Below are positions 34,099-43,368 of a DNA stretch of 44,624 nt, piece by piece (within the stretch, counting starts at the first letter, position 1; each line of letters opens with the position of its first letter). The DNA comes from Candidatus Gottesmanbacteria bacterium (GTDB lineage Bacteria > Patescibacteriota > Microgenomatia > UBA10105 > UBA927). The stretch lies in NCBI GenBank assembly GCA_023245335.1, contig JAHFKK010000004.1:1-44624 (forward strand), written 5' to 3'. The notes under the pieces are model-generated. The model made no database searches and was not told where the DNA came from. It saw only the letters and a list, made by a program, of their open reading frames with translations. Both the position numbers and the translations under genes were made by a program.

Positions 34099-34208
34099 CC
34101 TACCTTTGGTCGGCACCCGTCGCAATAGTCCGTACCATCTTCCACATGACAACCCGGATCGTCGGCTGTCAATTCGATCCCACATACATCACAAAATCGC
34201 TTGGTCAT
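34095..34208 (-). CDS. 37-aa mini zinc-finger protein
   Basis: ATG 34208 with GGAAG upstream, stop overlapping the next gene as ATGA. The product has CDVC (residues 6-9), Cys20/His21 and CDGC (29-32), so four or five zinc ligands fill a very small protein. It lies between the capsid and adaptor genes. Function unknown. Confidence 0.6.
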   Translation of the reverse strand: MTKRFCDVCGIELTADDPGCHVEDGTDYCDGCRPKVG

Positions 34209-34225
34209 CCATCTTCCTTTCGTTA

Positions 34226-34246
34226 AGGGGGGATTGTGTCCCCCCT
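34226..34246 (-). terminator. Hairpin after the capsid gene
   Basis: AGGGGGGA / TCCCCCCT stem of 8 bp with a 5-base loop, 14 bases after the capsid stop. Only two T follow, so it may act as a weak terminator or protect the 3' end of abundant capsid mRNA. Confidence 0.5.
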
Positions 34247-34259
34247 CAACAACAAACGA

Positions 34260-35516
34260 TTAGTTAGTCAGCGCGGACAAAGCCGTGCCACCCGTGCAAA
34301 GACCGATACCGCCGCAACCGTTCGTGACCATACCGGCATAGTTTGCCATCCAACCCATGATCGTCCGGGTTCCGTGCGGGTTATAGGTGTCGGGTTTATC
34401 CTTCCCGCCAACGATGTTGACGCGGAGGGCGAAATCATCAGCAATCGAACCGCCGCCAGAGGCTTTCCAGCCGGAGGCGTTGCCCCAATGAATCAGCTTG
34501 AACATATCTTTGCTGACAATGGGACAGACATAGACTGCGCCGGTACTGGACTCGTCCGTAATCCCGGCCGTCGCTGCTTCGCGGTAGATGTGCGGGGTCA
34601 CGATCAACTTGGTATCGAGCAACCGGCCAATCGTGTTCTTCTCGTACATCTCTGCCCGATCATAAATGATCGAGTTAGTAAATTCGGAGTCCGCCCAGAT
34701 GTCGGCTTTTTGTTCCTGGCCGATCAGCCAATGCCACATCCCGTCATCGAACGGTTCACGTTCAAACTTCTCCAACTGGTTGACAATCCGAATCAGACCA
34801 TCAATCGTGACGATGTTTGAGGCCGTAATCCCGGTTGTCGCGGTGATGTGAACTTTGGCCCCGGTCGTAGCAAGGCCATTGAGAGTCCCGACCGTCATTA
34901 CGCCAGTCGTACTACCCGATGCCGTGATCTGCCGCGCCATACCATAATTCGTGTAGTACGGCGAGGTGAAGATACCCCAGGCATACTGATAGGTGTTGGT
35001 CGCCCCATTCAAGGCCGATGCCGTGTACTGGGTATAAATGGTTTCGGTCGCGGTCAGAGTGCCGTTCCATTCATACGAAGACGAATTGTCGATCCGGTGT
35101 CGCATGATGCCGCGAGAGAGAATCTTCCCGGCGCGGTAGTCCAGAGAGTCATAGGCTTCCCGGACAACAACTTCGGTCAGTTGGTCAATCCCAACGGTCG
35201 AACACAACTGGGCCAGATCGGTGATTTCAAATTGATCCTGCATCTGTCCAATCGTGCCATCGACGTAATCCGTCTGAAGGCCACGCATGGTCAGGTCGGG
35301 ATACAGGTTTCCTTCCGAAGCATCGGCGGTTGTTTTCGAGGGACGCACAATCCAGTTGACCCGGTACTTGTCCGCGCCACTCTTTTCGGCGATGCCGACG
35401 GAATCCGCCACTTCGGGGAAAACCCACTTGCCTTTCGGCACATCCTGCAATTTCTCTCTGATCTTCGTCTGGATCGTCGAGGAAAGATTTGCTTTCAGGG
35501 TCGCTGCTGCTGTCAT
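34260..35516 (-). CDS. Major capsid protein, N4-gp56-like
   Basis: 418 aa, ATG 35516 after AAGGAG. The N-terminal arm, the helix with DVPKGKWVFPEVADS, the DLAQLCSTVG segment, and the C-terminal domain with an LIHWGNASGW-type strand and a FALRVNIVGG strand fit the N4 gp56 family of HK97-fold capsids. The gene lies just downstream of the scaffold gene. A small strand-rich insertion (about 200-225) may form a surface loop. Forms the icosahedral shell. Confidence 0.85.
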   Translation of the reverse strand: MTAAATLKANLSSTIQTKIREKLQDVPKGKWVFPEVADSVGIAEKSGADKYRVNWIVRPSKTTADASEGNLYPDLTMRGLQTDYVDGTIGQMQDQFEITDLAQLCSTVGIDQLTEVVVREAYDSLDYRAGKILSRGIMRHRIDNSSSYEWNGTLTATETIYTQYTASALNGATNTYQYAWGIFTSPYYTNYGMARQITASGSTTGVMTVGTLNGLATTGAKVHITATTGITASNIVTIDGLIRIVNQLEKFEREPFDDGMWHWLIGQEQKADIWADSEFTNSIIYDRAEMYEKNTIGRLLDTKLIVTPHIYREAATAGITDESSTGAVYVCPIVSKDMFKLIHWGNASGWKASGGGSIADDFALRVNIVGGKDKPDTYNPHGTRTIMGWMANYAGMVTNGCGGIGLCTGGTALSALTN

Positions 35517-35537
35517 TTAAGCTCCTTATCAACCCGT

Positions 35538-36587
35538 CTAACTAGCTCCAGATAGCCGGGTCGCTTCATCCATGAATTTCTTGTATTGAGCTTTGGACAA
35601 CTTGTTCTGCCGGTACGCCTTGAGTATCGCGTCAGTATTGATAGTCCCATCGGGGTCGGCGAATGACCGTAGGGTAAGATTCACCCCACCACCGCCACCA
35701 CGCCGATCCTGGCCGGGGCGAGTATCAAGCCGTAATCGTTTGAGGCCATTGGCTTTCGCGTCGGCCTCAGCCTTAGCGACGATGTTCTTGAGAAAGGCGG
35801 GGTCTTCCACCTTACCCCAAGCATAGGCTTGTTCATAGGTGTCAAAGTTGTGTTTCGCTTTCACCGACCGCAACTTAACCCGATCTTCCGGGCCGATGCC
35901 CTTATACTGACCGGCAAAACTTGTCCAAAGCTCATTGTCTCTAAGGCCGGACTGGATGTCGCCAATTCCTTTCTTGGTGGATTGCACCGTCTGGCCAAGG
36001 GCATCAAACATCTTCTGGAACATACCATCGAAGATATGCGCGTAAGGGATCATTCCCTCCGCTTGCTCTTGTGATAAATCCCCATTCTTGACTGACGAAA
36101 CAATCAAGTCTCGGAAGTTATTGCCCTCGATCTTGGTTTCACGGGCGGGCGCACCGCCACCGCCAATACGTTCTTGCAATTCCGTTTCCAGCGCAGCCAA
36201 ACCGCCCTCTAACCCAGCCCGTTTCAGTTGTTCGTCAAGCTGTTTAACCTTCTGGGCTTCGGTTTGAGAGCGTTTCATTTCAGCCAGAGATTCTTTGTAG
36301 GCAGAAATAACATCCTCAACCTTATCAAATTTCCCCGGCAACTCAAACTGTCGTAGATATTCCGCTTCGGGAAGACTATCATCTTCGGCGGACGCATCAT
36401 CGACCGCCGTTTCATCCGATTTCCCCAGTTCACCTGCACCCTCAAGCGAATCATCGCCCGGCTCGTCGGTTGTGGTATCGGTTGTTTCTTCGCCCTCCGG
36501 TTTACCATCAGCATCATCGGCCTTGGCAACTCCGGTGGGTTTCGTGTCTTCCGGTTTTGCGGTTTGCTCTAACAGTATGTCTACCAT
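35538..36587 (-). CDS. Capsid scaffolding protein
   Basis: 349 aa, ATG 36587 after GGAGG. A very acidic Thr/Asp/Glu-rich N-terminus (about 10-75), a helical coiled-coil centre (KESLAEMKRSQTEAQKVKQL), a Gly-rich linker (GGGGAP) and a basic C-terminal helix (LSKAQYKKFMDEATRL). This is the usual scaffold make-up, directly before the capsid gene. It would direct shell assembly and then leave the head. Confidence 0.85.
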   Translation of the reverse strand: MVDILLEQTAKPEDTKPTGVAKADDADGKPEGEETTDTTTDEPGDDSLEGAGELGKSDETAVDDASAEDDSLPEAEYLRQFELPGKFDKVEDVISAYKESLAEMKRSQTEAQKVKQLDEQLKRAGLEGGLAALETELQERIGGGGAPARETKIEGNNFRDLIVSSVKNGDLSQEQAEGMIPYAHIFDGMFQKMFDALGQTVQSTKKGIGDIQSGLRDNELWTSFAGQYKGIGPEDRVKLRSVKAKHNFDTYEQAYAWGKVEDPAFLKNIVAKAEADAKANGLKRLRLDTRPGQDRRGGGGGVNLTLRSFADPDGTINTDAILKAYRQNKLSKAQYKKFMDEATRLSGAS

Positions 36588-36621
36588 ATATCCTCCAAGT
36601 TTGCTCAGCTATGCGACGGGC

Positions 36622-36915
36622 TTACGCTTGGTCGCCTTCTGAGGGACTTGATTTGTGTTTATCTTCATATTCTGCACAGAGGCGATCAATATCCAAAATC
36701 GCCCTATCTATATCCTTCAGGCATCGTACCCGCGAGTCGATGTCGATTAACAAGGCCGCCCGGTCGATGTCCTTTCGTGAACCACCGATGCTTCCTATCG
36801 CCTCCTGAACAAAAAGATTGACAAATGCCCGAATGATTTCCTTGGCTACCGGATTGTCATCGAACAATTGCTTTAATTCAGTCGCGGCCTTTATGTTGTT
36901 GTCGTTCAGTCTCAT
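36622..36915 (-). CDS. Small helical protein in head module (97 aa)
   Basis: ATG 36915 overlaps the upstream stop as ATGA. Fully helical with an Asp/Arg heptad region (KDIDRAILDIDRLCAEYED). No family is recognised; possibly a head assembly helper. Confidence 0.6.
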   Translation of the reverse strand: MRLNDNNIKAATELKQLFDDNPVAKEIIRAFVNLFVQEAIGSIGGSRKDIDRAALLIDIDSRVRCLKDIDRAILDIDRLCAEYEDKHKSSPSEGDQA

Positions 36916-37514
36916 TTCTTGTTCCTGTGCGCCGAAACAGCCGCCTCAGTTTCGGGGGCAACATTTGCCGACATGACTGGTTCGTAGTCTGTTAATACAC
37001 TTGCGGCCCGACCACGAGACTTCCCTTTTTCCTTGTCGTCGGCAGCCTCAGCGATCTCGGTAGCAGCCTTGTCCCCGGCCATTTTGAACTTCGCCGCCTT
37101 AATGATGGCGCGGTCGGCTCTCGTTTCTTTGTTCAAGATATTGGCACTCTCCACGCGGATAGGTTTCCCAAGCTTGGCAAAGACCTTTTCCAGATCGTCA
37201 ACTCCCATCCTTTGCCAGTCGTCGTAGAATATATCTACATCCACGCCGGTATTGTCCGGGGCCTGCCACATTAAGGGTTCGCCCTTACGATTCCAGCGGT
37301 ACACCTCACAGCCCTTGAAATAGGCGTACTGCGGCCAACTGACCCGCATAATAGACAACTGGTGATTCTCCCAGATATATTTCCCGCCCACACTGACGCC
37401 ATATTGGGCCATAAGTGCTTCCATCTTGTCTATCTGGGCTTGGGATTTCGCCGACGGCTCCTCCCAATAATCCGACTTAGATCGGTCTTTCTGTTCACGA
37501 TTGTAGATTCCCAT
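36912..37514 (-). CDS. Hypothetical head-module protein (200 aa)
   Basis: ATG 37514 (AAGGAG site) overlaps the portal end by 20 bases. The first 110 residues are mixed alpha/beta with aromatic strands (WPQYAYFKGCEVYRW). The C-terminal third is low-complexity Ala/Glu/Lys. It lies between portal and scaffold. No family is recognised. Confidence 0.6.
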   Translation of the reverse strand: MGIYNREQKDRSKSDYWEEPSAKSQAQIDKMEALMAQYGVSVGGKYIWENHQLSIMRVSWPQYAYFKGCEVYRWNRKGEPLMWQAPDNTGVDVDIFYDDWQRMGVDDLEKVFAKLGKPIRVESANILNKETRADRAIIKAAKFKMAGDKAATEIAEAADDKEKGKSRGRAASVLTDYEPVMSANVAPETEAAVSAHRNKK

Positions 37515-39363
37515 CACTCGCTCCTTGTTCTTCCGGGCCGGTGATCTGCTCCTGCGGATTACCTCCCGGTATAGTTTGATTATCGGTTTGTCCCGGTATA
37601 GGTGACGGTGCCCCGGCCTGATTTGGGTCAATAGCCGGCATCATCGCCTGTTGCAATTCCTCTTTAGTCGGCAGGATATTTTCGATATTTCTCCACCGCA
37701 TCTTGCGATATATAATTTCAATCAGGTTGCGGAGTTTCATTGCTCCGACGGGCGACTGATACAATGGCGAATCCTTGGCAATGGTATAGGTCATCATGGC
37801 CCGTTCGATTTCTTCTTGGGGGCTGTAATTGCCGGTCAAGGCAGGTATATCAATCGAAAAAGCCTTCATGTATTCGATTTGTCCGTGCTCCTGGTACATA
37901 TAGACCCATTGTTGCACCATCTGGATCAGCATGTCGGCCACTTCTTTGTAGTCTGACCGTGACCGGCGCGCACTTCCTTGCGCCCGGAGTTTGGTTTGGA
38001 AGACCTTTTCTTCCTTGATGTCCATCTGCGCACCAGTGGAAAAATCGGGGGTATTCAAATCCTCCCTAATCTTCTGTTTGGTGGAAGTCGCCAACATGGA
38101 CAGTTCATTCAGTCCGTCTATCTCCGGCCCCATTGGTAGGATTTGGGTCACGTCCTTGACATGCCAGTTGAAGCCGGGGGCACGGACAGGTTCTTCCAGA
38201 AATTCACCGTCCTCACCTTGGATAATCCCGGAGAAGATACCATAACTCAGGATGTCATTGATGGCATTATGAAGGTCGTTATGTTCTCTCTGAATGTCCC
38301 GCACCCGCTCAACGTGGGGATCGCCCTCTATTTGGTTGACCTTGCGGGTCGTGGCAAAAGGCAAGAAAGGGAAGCGGATATGACGGCAGGGAGTAGGATC
38401 ACCCTTATCGTTTTTAGAAAGCAAATACTTGTTGTCCGCCCCACCCATAACGATCCGGCGCACGTCAAGTTTGCCGTCACTATCCCATGTTGGAATCCAG
38501 AACTCATGTATCTCATGGGCGTGTTCATCGTAATCGTCAGTCAGGCCGGTAAACAATTTCCGGTCTGCGTCGGCAACCGATTGTCCCTTTTGGTCGCCGG
38601 ACTCGTCTTTATCTTCGATCATCTGATCGACGACTTCCATATTCCAACCGGCGACTTCGGCGTGGTTGCGTAATTCTTCCGTACTGGGATGGTCTATACG
38701 GATGCAATACCGGCCCTGCTGGAAATCGTGGGCGGTGGGGTCATAGATCAGTTCACCCCAATCCAGGAATTTCCCATACGGCCCCTCGTCGGCGATCTTC
38801 CACGTCGTCTTGACGTGATCGACGGGAGGCCGTTTACGCAACCCGGCCGCATATTTGAGGGCTTCTACCAGTCCCTTGACACCCGTTGGAGCCGGGACTA
38901 GTTCAGAAACCCAGTCGTATTTTTCATCCCAACCGATCTCAACAAAAACAACCTTGTCGGTACGCGACGCTAAAAGCAACGTTCGCAAGGTATTGCTTAG
39001 CCAACCCTGCTTCTGCAATCGCTTATTCAGGACAGACGATAGTTCGTTCGTCGCCTCCTGATCTTCGTTGTCGTCGGGGACAAAGACCAGAAACCCTTCA
39101 ATATCCTCAATCACGTTGTCGAGAATAGCGGCAATGCCGGTGTCGATTGCCGGGCGGATTTCGTTGACGAACAATGCGGAACGGCAGAAGTCCTTATCGG
39201 CCCGCCGTTTTTCTAAAACAGGATCAACTCCACGATAGAAGGCCCGGTTGTCCTTAACCTCATCCCGGCGTTTCCGCATGTATTCCGTTCCTTCGGCCCA
39301 GCACTGCTTTAAATATTCAACCGGGTCGTCAGAAAAGGAATCTACATGCTCCCGATCACTCAC
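37495..39363 (-). CDS. Portal protein
   Basis: 622 aa from GTG 39363: GAGAGG lies six bases upstream and GTGA overlaps the previous stop. Long N-terminal helices, a wing with acidic strands, the GDPHVERVRDIQREHNDLHN helix, a TGAQMDIKEEKV segment and a Pro/Gln-rich C-terminus (about 575-622) are typical of podovirus portals. The dodecamer forms the DNA channel and binds terminase and adaptor. Genes on both sides and size (about 70 kDa) agree. Confidence 0.88.
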   Translation of the reverse strand: MSDREHVDSFSDDPVEYLKQCWAEGTEYMRKRRDEVKDNRAFYRGVDPVLEKRRADKDFCRSALFVNEIRPAIDTGIAAILDNVIEDIEGFLVFVPDDNEDQEATNELSSVLNKRLQKQGWLSNTLRTLLLASRTDKVVFVEIGWDEKYDWVSELVPAPTGVKGLVEALKYAAGLRKRPPVDHVKTTWKIADEGPYGKFLDWGELIYDPTAHDFQQGRYCIRIDHPSTEELRNHAEVAGWNMEVVDQMIEDKDESGDQKGQSVADADRKLFTGLTDDYDEHAHEIHEFWIPTWDSDGKLDVRRIVMGGADNKYLLSKNDKGDPTPCRHIRFPFLPFATTRKVNQIEGDPHVERVRDIQREHNDLHNAINDILSYGIFSGIIQGEDGEFLEEPVRAPGFNWHVKDVTQILPMGPEIDGLNELSMLATSTKQKIREDLNTPDFSTGAQMDIKEEKVFQTKLRAQGSARRSRSDYKEVADMLIQMVQQWVYMYQEHGQIEYMKAFSIDIPALTGNYSPQEEIERAMMTYTIAKDSPLYQSPVGAMKLRNLIEIIYRKMRWRNIENILPTKEELQQAMMPAIDPNQAGAPSPIPGQTDNQTIPGGNPQEQITGPEEQGASDGNLQS

Positions 39364-40478
39364 CTTTGGCCTCTCACCAAAACATGAAGTATCTGCCGCC
39401 ACGTCGAATCCTGGTAAACCCCAAGACTCGCCCCGGAGTCAAGTAGATGCTGACGGTCGATCACCCGTAACCAAAGGTAGGGATACCGTAAGAGCGAGTC
39501 CCCGGCGGTCGCGGCGCGATAATATGCCTCAAGGTTCCACGTTGTCGTTCCAAATAACGAATCATGGGACAAAACACAGGCCTTGACCGTGCTGTATTTA
39601 CTCGTATCAAAACTGACAGCGCGTTGCAGGTCGGCCCAAAGCGTGTCCTTAGTGGCCATCCCGCCAAGCGTGGCATCATATTCTAAAGCTATCCATAGGT
39701 TCGCGTAGGCTGTCAGAAATCCGGGGACGGGGATATGATACCACGTTGTATCAGTGTAATCAATCCCCGCCGGACTGATAATCGCCACTGCCTGAGAGTC
39801 ATTGGCTACGTCGATCACCTCGTAGACCAAATCCGAATCGTCTGACCGGACGTGGTACAAGGTCGTGGAGTCATAGGCCGTCAAGACGGGCGCAAGTTTC
39901 ACATTGGCGTTGATCTTGGCAACCAGCGAATCACAAGCCATTTCAACTGTCGTCAACCTACCCGCGCTGGTCGTATCAGCCAGACGGGACGGACAGGCAG
40001 TAGTCCAGCGAACGGCCGGTCGAGCCGCACCCGTTCGTATATCACGTAGGATAATGTAGGTCGTTGAATCTTCCGCTCGAACTGTATCCTTTACGTCAGA
40101 ATCGAGATTCCAAGCCGCTACAAATCCAGCACAGACAGTGGCTACGGTTGTCCCACTACCGCCAGATGTATATGTCATAGCATGTTTGTTAACGCCACTC
40201 ATCAAACTATCACAGTATTCATAGTTATTCGCGGCGGTCGGCGTGATTTTCAGCTTTTGCGGATGAGAAGTCCACGTAATCGCTACCGTGTCAGCCGCTT
40301 CGGTGATGATTGTATCCCGATAGGTAAAACTGTCAGCGATAACCGGAGTCCACTTGACCCATTTGATATAGTGCCCCGTCCACGTCAGGGGGTGACTGAA
40401 CGCCAAGTCAACCAGGTTTTGACCGATAACCCCCGATGCCAGGACAAGGACGCAGAGAACAATCAAAAGTCTTTTCAT
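39360..40478 (-). CDS. Secreted beta-rich protein between terminase and portal
   Basis: 372 aa, ATG 40478 after GGGGGG. Signal peptide 1-19/20 (basic MKR, hydrophobic core, VIG|Q). The mature part is Thr/Asp/Tyr-rich, strand-dominated, with phrases such as DSTTYIILRD and YDSTTLYHVRSDDSD; style and composition match the secreted tail proteins further on. No family is recognised. A secreted protein at this place in a head operon is very unusual. GTGA overlap with portal. Confidence 0.65.
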   Translation of the reverse strand: MKRLLIVLCVLVLASGVIGQNLVDLAFSHPLTWTGHYIKWVKWTPVIADSFTYRDTIITEAADTVAITWTSHPQKLKITPTAANNYEYCDSLMSGVNKHAMTYTSGGSGTTVATVCAGFVAAWNLDSDVKDTVRAEDSTTYIILRDIRTGAARPAVRWTTACPSRLADTTSAGRLTTVEMACDSLVAKINANVKLAPVLTAYDSTTLYHVRSDDSDLVYEVIDVANDSQAVAIISPAGIDYTDTTWYHIPVPGFLTAYANLWIALEYDATLGGMATKDTLWADLQRAVSFDTSKYSTVKACVLSHDSLFGTTTWNLEAYYRAATAGDSLLRYPYLWLRVIDRQHLLDSGASLGVYQDSTWRQILHVLVRGQR

Positions 40479-40486
40479 GTCCCCCC

Positions 40487-41095
40487 CTACTTCATCAACC
40501 AGACGACCCAGCGAACTTGATGCTTGGTCGTTCGGAGTGCCGCCGCACCAGAGGTATGAACGTGGTGGGCCATAGTATCATGGAATATCTCTTGGACGAA
40601 GAGCTTATCAAAGACAACTGAGTCCTTAGAGGCCGCCGATCCCATACCGTTAAGCCAAAATCGGTAGGTTGTACTCGTATCGCGGTCGCCATCCAAGCTA
40701 AAGGGGATAATCGCCGCTGTCAGGGCGCGAGCAAGGCCCGCTTGGTCAACCGTCCAGATTTTAACGACAGTCGAACATTTCTCCAATAGACTATCACCAC
40801 GGACAACCGTATCCCGAATGCCCGTAATAAGAATCTGGTTATAGTAGTCACCGTACTTGATCCCCGGCCCCGGATGATTCACGTCGCCCGGCACGAGCTT
40901 AGTCAAATCCAAGGTATCGGTCGTCACAGTGTCGGTATTGTACTCCGCGACAGTATCCGTAACAAGCTCGTAATACGCCTTGTTTGCCCCCCCAGGATGG
41001 AGGACGACTGATTCCCCGGCCTCCGCCTGGCAAAACGCAAACACCCACGCGATCACCACAAGCATACAGATGATCGTTGCGCGTAAACCTTTCAT
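40487..41095 (-). CDS. Secreted protein in head module (202 aa)
   Basis: ATG 41095 after AAGGAG. Signal peptide 1-26 (AEA|G). The mature part is strand-rich with acidic Thr repeats (NTDTVTTDTLDL) and a His-rich late segment (HDTMAHHVHTS). It forms a pair with the next gene, and both sit between terminase and portal. Function unknown. Confidence 0.65.
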   Translation of the reverse strand: MKGLRATIICMLVVIAWVFAFCQAEAGESVVLHPGGANKAYYELVTDTVAEYNTDTVTTDTLDLTKLVPGDVNHPGPGIKYGDYYNQILITGIRDTVVRGDSLLEKCSTVVKIWTVDQAGLARALTAAIIPFSLDGDRDTSTTYRFWLNGMGSAASKDSVVFDKLFVQEIFHDTMAHHVHTSGAAALRTTKHQVRWVVWLMK

Positions 41096-41096
41096 T

Positions 41097-41258
41097 TCAC
41101 TTCTCCTTGTCAGTTATGTCATTGCCATACGGGAACATGGTCGGCGCGCTTAATCGCTTTGGCCCCTGTTGTTTAGGCTTGGAATTTGCCATTGCGTTTA
41201 GTTGTGCCTGCCACTCTCCGAGGGTTATATGTTCAACTTTCACGCCTTCAACTTCCAT
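41097..41258 (-). CDS. 53-aa protein after TerL
   Basis: ATG 41258 overlaps the TerL 3' end by 11 bases with an AGGTG site. The helical start (LGEWQAQLNAMA) is followed by a basic Pro/Gln stretch and no membrane segment. Its end contains the ribosome site for the next gene. Function unknown. Confidence 0.55.
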   Translation of the reverse strand: MEVEGVKVEHITLGEWQAQLNAMANSKPKQQGPKRLSAPTMFPYGNDITDKEK

Positions 41259-42723
41259 AGACACCTGCCGTAGGTGCGGTAATACGCGGCCCTATTTCCT
41301 TTGGAATATCCATCTGCGCGATATACCGCAAGTCGTCAACATAGTGGTCATTCACCCGGCGCACCGTATCACGGAAATCAACCTCGTCGCTGATTACTTT
41401 CTTGTGCTGGTAGTGCTTCAATTCCCACGGGAGGCTATGGTCGATAAAACCGTCCGTCCACGTCACCCCGTAGTTGCAAGACTCAAAGATGAACACGCGC
41501 GGCTTGTGGTTGATCGGGTCTGGGGTCATCATGTTCCTAAGCCGGAAGATGCCAGCCTTGAACGATCCCGGCGGCTTCTGAACCTGCACGATAGGCAGCG
41601 CGTCTTTGCCTTGGTTAAACTGGTAAATGATCGACTGAACGTCGTTTATGTTGGCGCGTTCTTCCTGTGTATCGCTCTGGTCGCCAAGCCATAACTGAAT
41701 CTTCTCATGGCCGGTCAATACCCGTATTTCCGATTTCCATTTCTCAACGTCCAGAAACCGTTTGCGCGTCCGATAGATATACATATCCCCGTTTGGCTCC
41801 CAAGCTACCCACATAGCCGCACAGGGCCGGGAGATATGGCAGTCGATACAAAAGGCGCGCATTGAGTCTGGGTGCAACTCCCGGTCGGGTATGATATGAA
41901 CGGACGGGCTATACATCGGCAGAACCATACCGCCTATAGCCATGAAATGCCCGGCCAACTTAGTCTCAGCCAAGATCGGGTCACGGATCGTCGCCACAAA
42001 CCTTGCCACGCCCTCCGGGTCAAGATAGGTATTCTTGCGGGTGTCAAAGAACCAGTAATCGGACGTTATGCCAGCCGGCGGGTCAGAGGACAAGTCCTCT
42101 TCGTAGGTTGTGCCCTCTTCCGGGGTCAAGGTAGCGACGAAATAGCCCTTGCGGTCGGTCAGCCGGGCCATGTTCTCGATGAAATACGGTTCTGGGATAT
42201 GCTCGTCTTGGTGTACGGAGTCGCAATCGTCGGCCCCAAACGTGTTGAGAGCCTGTTTGGAGGACTTAAACTTGACCGTTGACCCGTTCTTGAAGGTCAA
42301 GACCCTATCAGATGCCCGATATGCCTCGTCAAAACTGCCGCCCTTGAGCCAATCGCGGGGGACTAACTGCTGAAACTTCTTGATTATGATGCCAAGACCT
42401 TCAAACGTCGGGGCTACGTATCGGTCATGGACGGGCGGTTGTTTATGCTTTGATCGGACTGGATGTATGCCTTGACAGAACCAGATATCGTCAACAACGC
42501 CCGCCTCCGTTTTGCCGCTCCTGTTGCCACCATATATCCAACGCCAGTCAGCAGTTGAGGCGAAAAACCCGGCCTGGTCGTTAGCAAATGGGGGCGTCTG
42601 GGGTTGGAAATAGCGTAACCGTTCTTCACGTTGCCGACGGCGCAACTCACCCGTAATGGATTCCAGCCGTTCCCGCTCGTGCGGCCTAAGGTGGATATTG
42701 TCAGTCGTCGTCGCTGTTTCCAA
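41248..42723 (-). CDS. terL: Terminase large subunit
   Basis: 491 aa from a TTG at 42723, the only start codon before the conserved region; it overlaps TerS by 23 bases. The ATPase has Walker A GGNRSGKT (65-72) and Walker B-like DSVHQDEH (Asp173, Glu174). The nuclease domain begins with AFCIDCHISRP (Asp294), then WLGDQSD (Asp348), and ends with DHYVDDLRY. It pumps DNA into proheads and cuts it. The circularly permuted sequence fits headful packaging. Confidence 0.93.
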   Translation of the reverse strand: METATTTDNIHLRPHERERLESITGELRRRQREERLRYFQPQTPPFANDQAGFFASTADWRWIYGGNRSGKTEAGVVDDIWFCQGIHPVRSKHKQPPVHDRYVAPTFEGLGIIIKKFQQLVPRDWLKGGSFDEAYRASDRVLTFKNGSTVKFKSSKQALNTFGADDCDSVHQDEHIPEPYFIENMARLTDRKGYFVATLTPEEGTTYEEDLSSDPPAGITSDYWFFDTRKNTYLDPEGVARFVATIRDPILAETKLAGHFMAIGGMVLPMYSPSVHIIPDRELHPDSMRAFCIDCHISRPCAAMWVAWEPNGDMYIYRTRKRFLDVEKWKSEIRVLTGHEKIQLWLGDQSDTQEERANINDVQSIIYQFNQGKDALPIVQVQKPPGSFKAGIFRLRNMMTPDPINHKPRVFIFESCNYGVTWTDGFIDHSLPWELKHYQHKKVISDEVDFRDTVRRVNDHYVDDLRYIAQMDIPKEIGPRITAPTAGVYGS

Positions 42724-43234
42724 CCGCCACCGCTATATCATCGGTTAATTGTTTCTTGGCCTGGGCCATGATCCGTTCAGCCTCAACTACTAATTCATGG
42801 TCAGGCTTGGCCCGGTCGTCGGTCATGGCAATGCGGTCAGTAAAGATTCTGTTGGCGGTCAAAATGTCTTTGGCGGCTTGGTAGGCGACCGGCCGATAGC
42901 CCTTTTCCTTACTGTCAATCCCGTCCAAGGCCTTATCAACTACCCGCAAAGCCTTCGGAACCATCGTCATAGTTGCGTCAATCGCCGCCCGGATCGACGG
43001 CATTTCGGCGAACTCTTTGACTATCTTCTGTTTCCACTTGCGGATGGTCGCAGGGTTCACGCCAAGCATCGCCCCTACCGACTCAGAGGAATAACCACAA
43101 GTCAATAATTGCCATGCAGCTACTTGCTGGTGGTCTAACCCAATAGGCTTCTTGACTTGAGGAGGTTTTGTGACCTTCTTAACTGCCCAATCGACAATGT
43201 CTTGCGGGTCTTTCGGTCGATCATTTTGTCCCAT
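42701..43234 (-). CDS. terS: Terminase small subunit
   Basis: 177 aa, ATG 43234. An HTH near residues 45-70 (GYSSESVGAMLGVNPATIRKWK), a helical oligomer core, and an acidic tail (GNSDDD). It recognises phage DNA for packaging and loads TerL. It is the first gene after the strong terminator at 43249-43290. Confidence 0.85.
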   Translation of the reverse strand: MGQNDRPKDPQDIVDWAVKKVTKPPQVKKPIGLDHQQVAAWQLLTCGYSSESVGAMLGVNPATIRKWKQKIVKEFAEMPSIRAAIDATMTMVPKALRVVDKALDGIDSKEKGYRPVAYQAAKDILTANRIFTDRIAMTDDRAKPDHELVVEAERIMAQAKKQLTDDIAVAVGNSDDD

Positions 43235-43248
43235 CCGTGGCCTTCTTC

Positions 43249-43290
43249 AAAACAAAAAGGCCCAGCCCGCATCCATGCAAGCCGGGCCTT
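43249..43290 (-). terminator. Intrinsic terminator upstream of terS
   Basis: On the minus strand AAGGCCC (43290-43284) pairs with GGGCCTT (43263-43257), with an inner GCAT/ATGC pairing, then TTTTTGTTTT. It ends the transcript from the early unit before the late genes. Confidence 0.85.
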
Positions 43291-43368
43291 AACCGTAGGA
43301 GGTCGCCATGCCTAGCGACTGTCGGCCCGAATATAACTACTATATTTTCCGGTAGTGTCTCTTTTATG

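Noticed and set aside
39364-39402. Upstream in-frame start for the portal gene
   Set aside because: GTG 39363 has a ribosome site at six bases and a GTGA overlap; the upstream part lies inside the previous gene.
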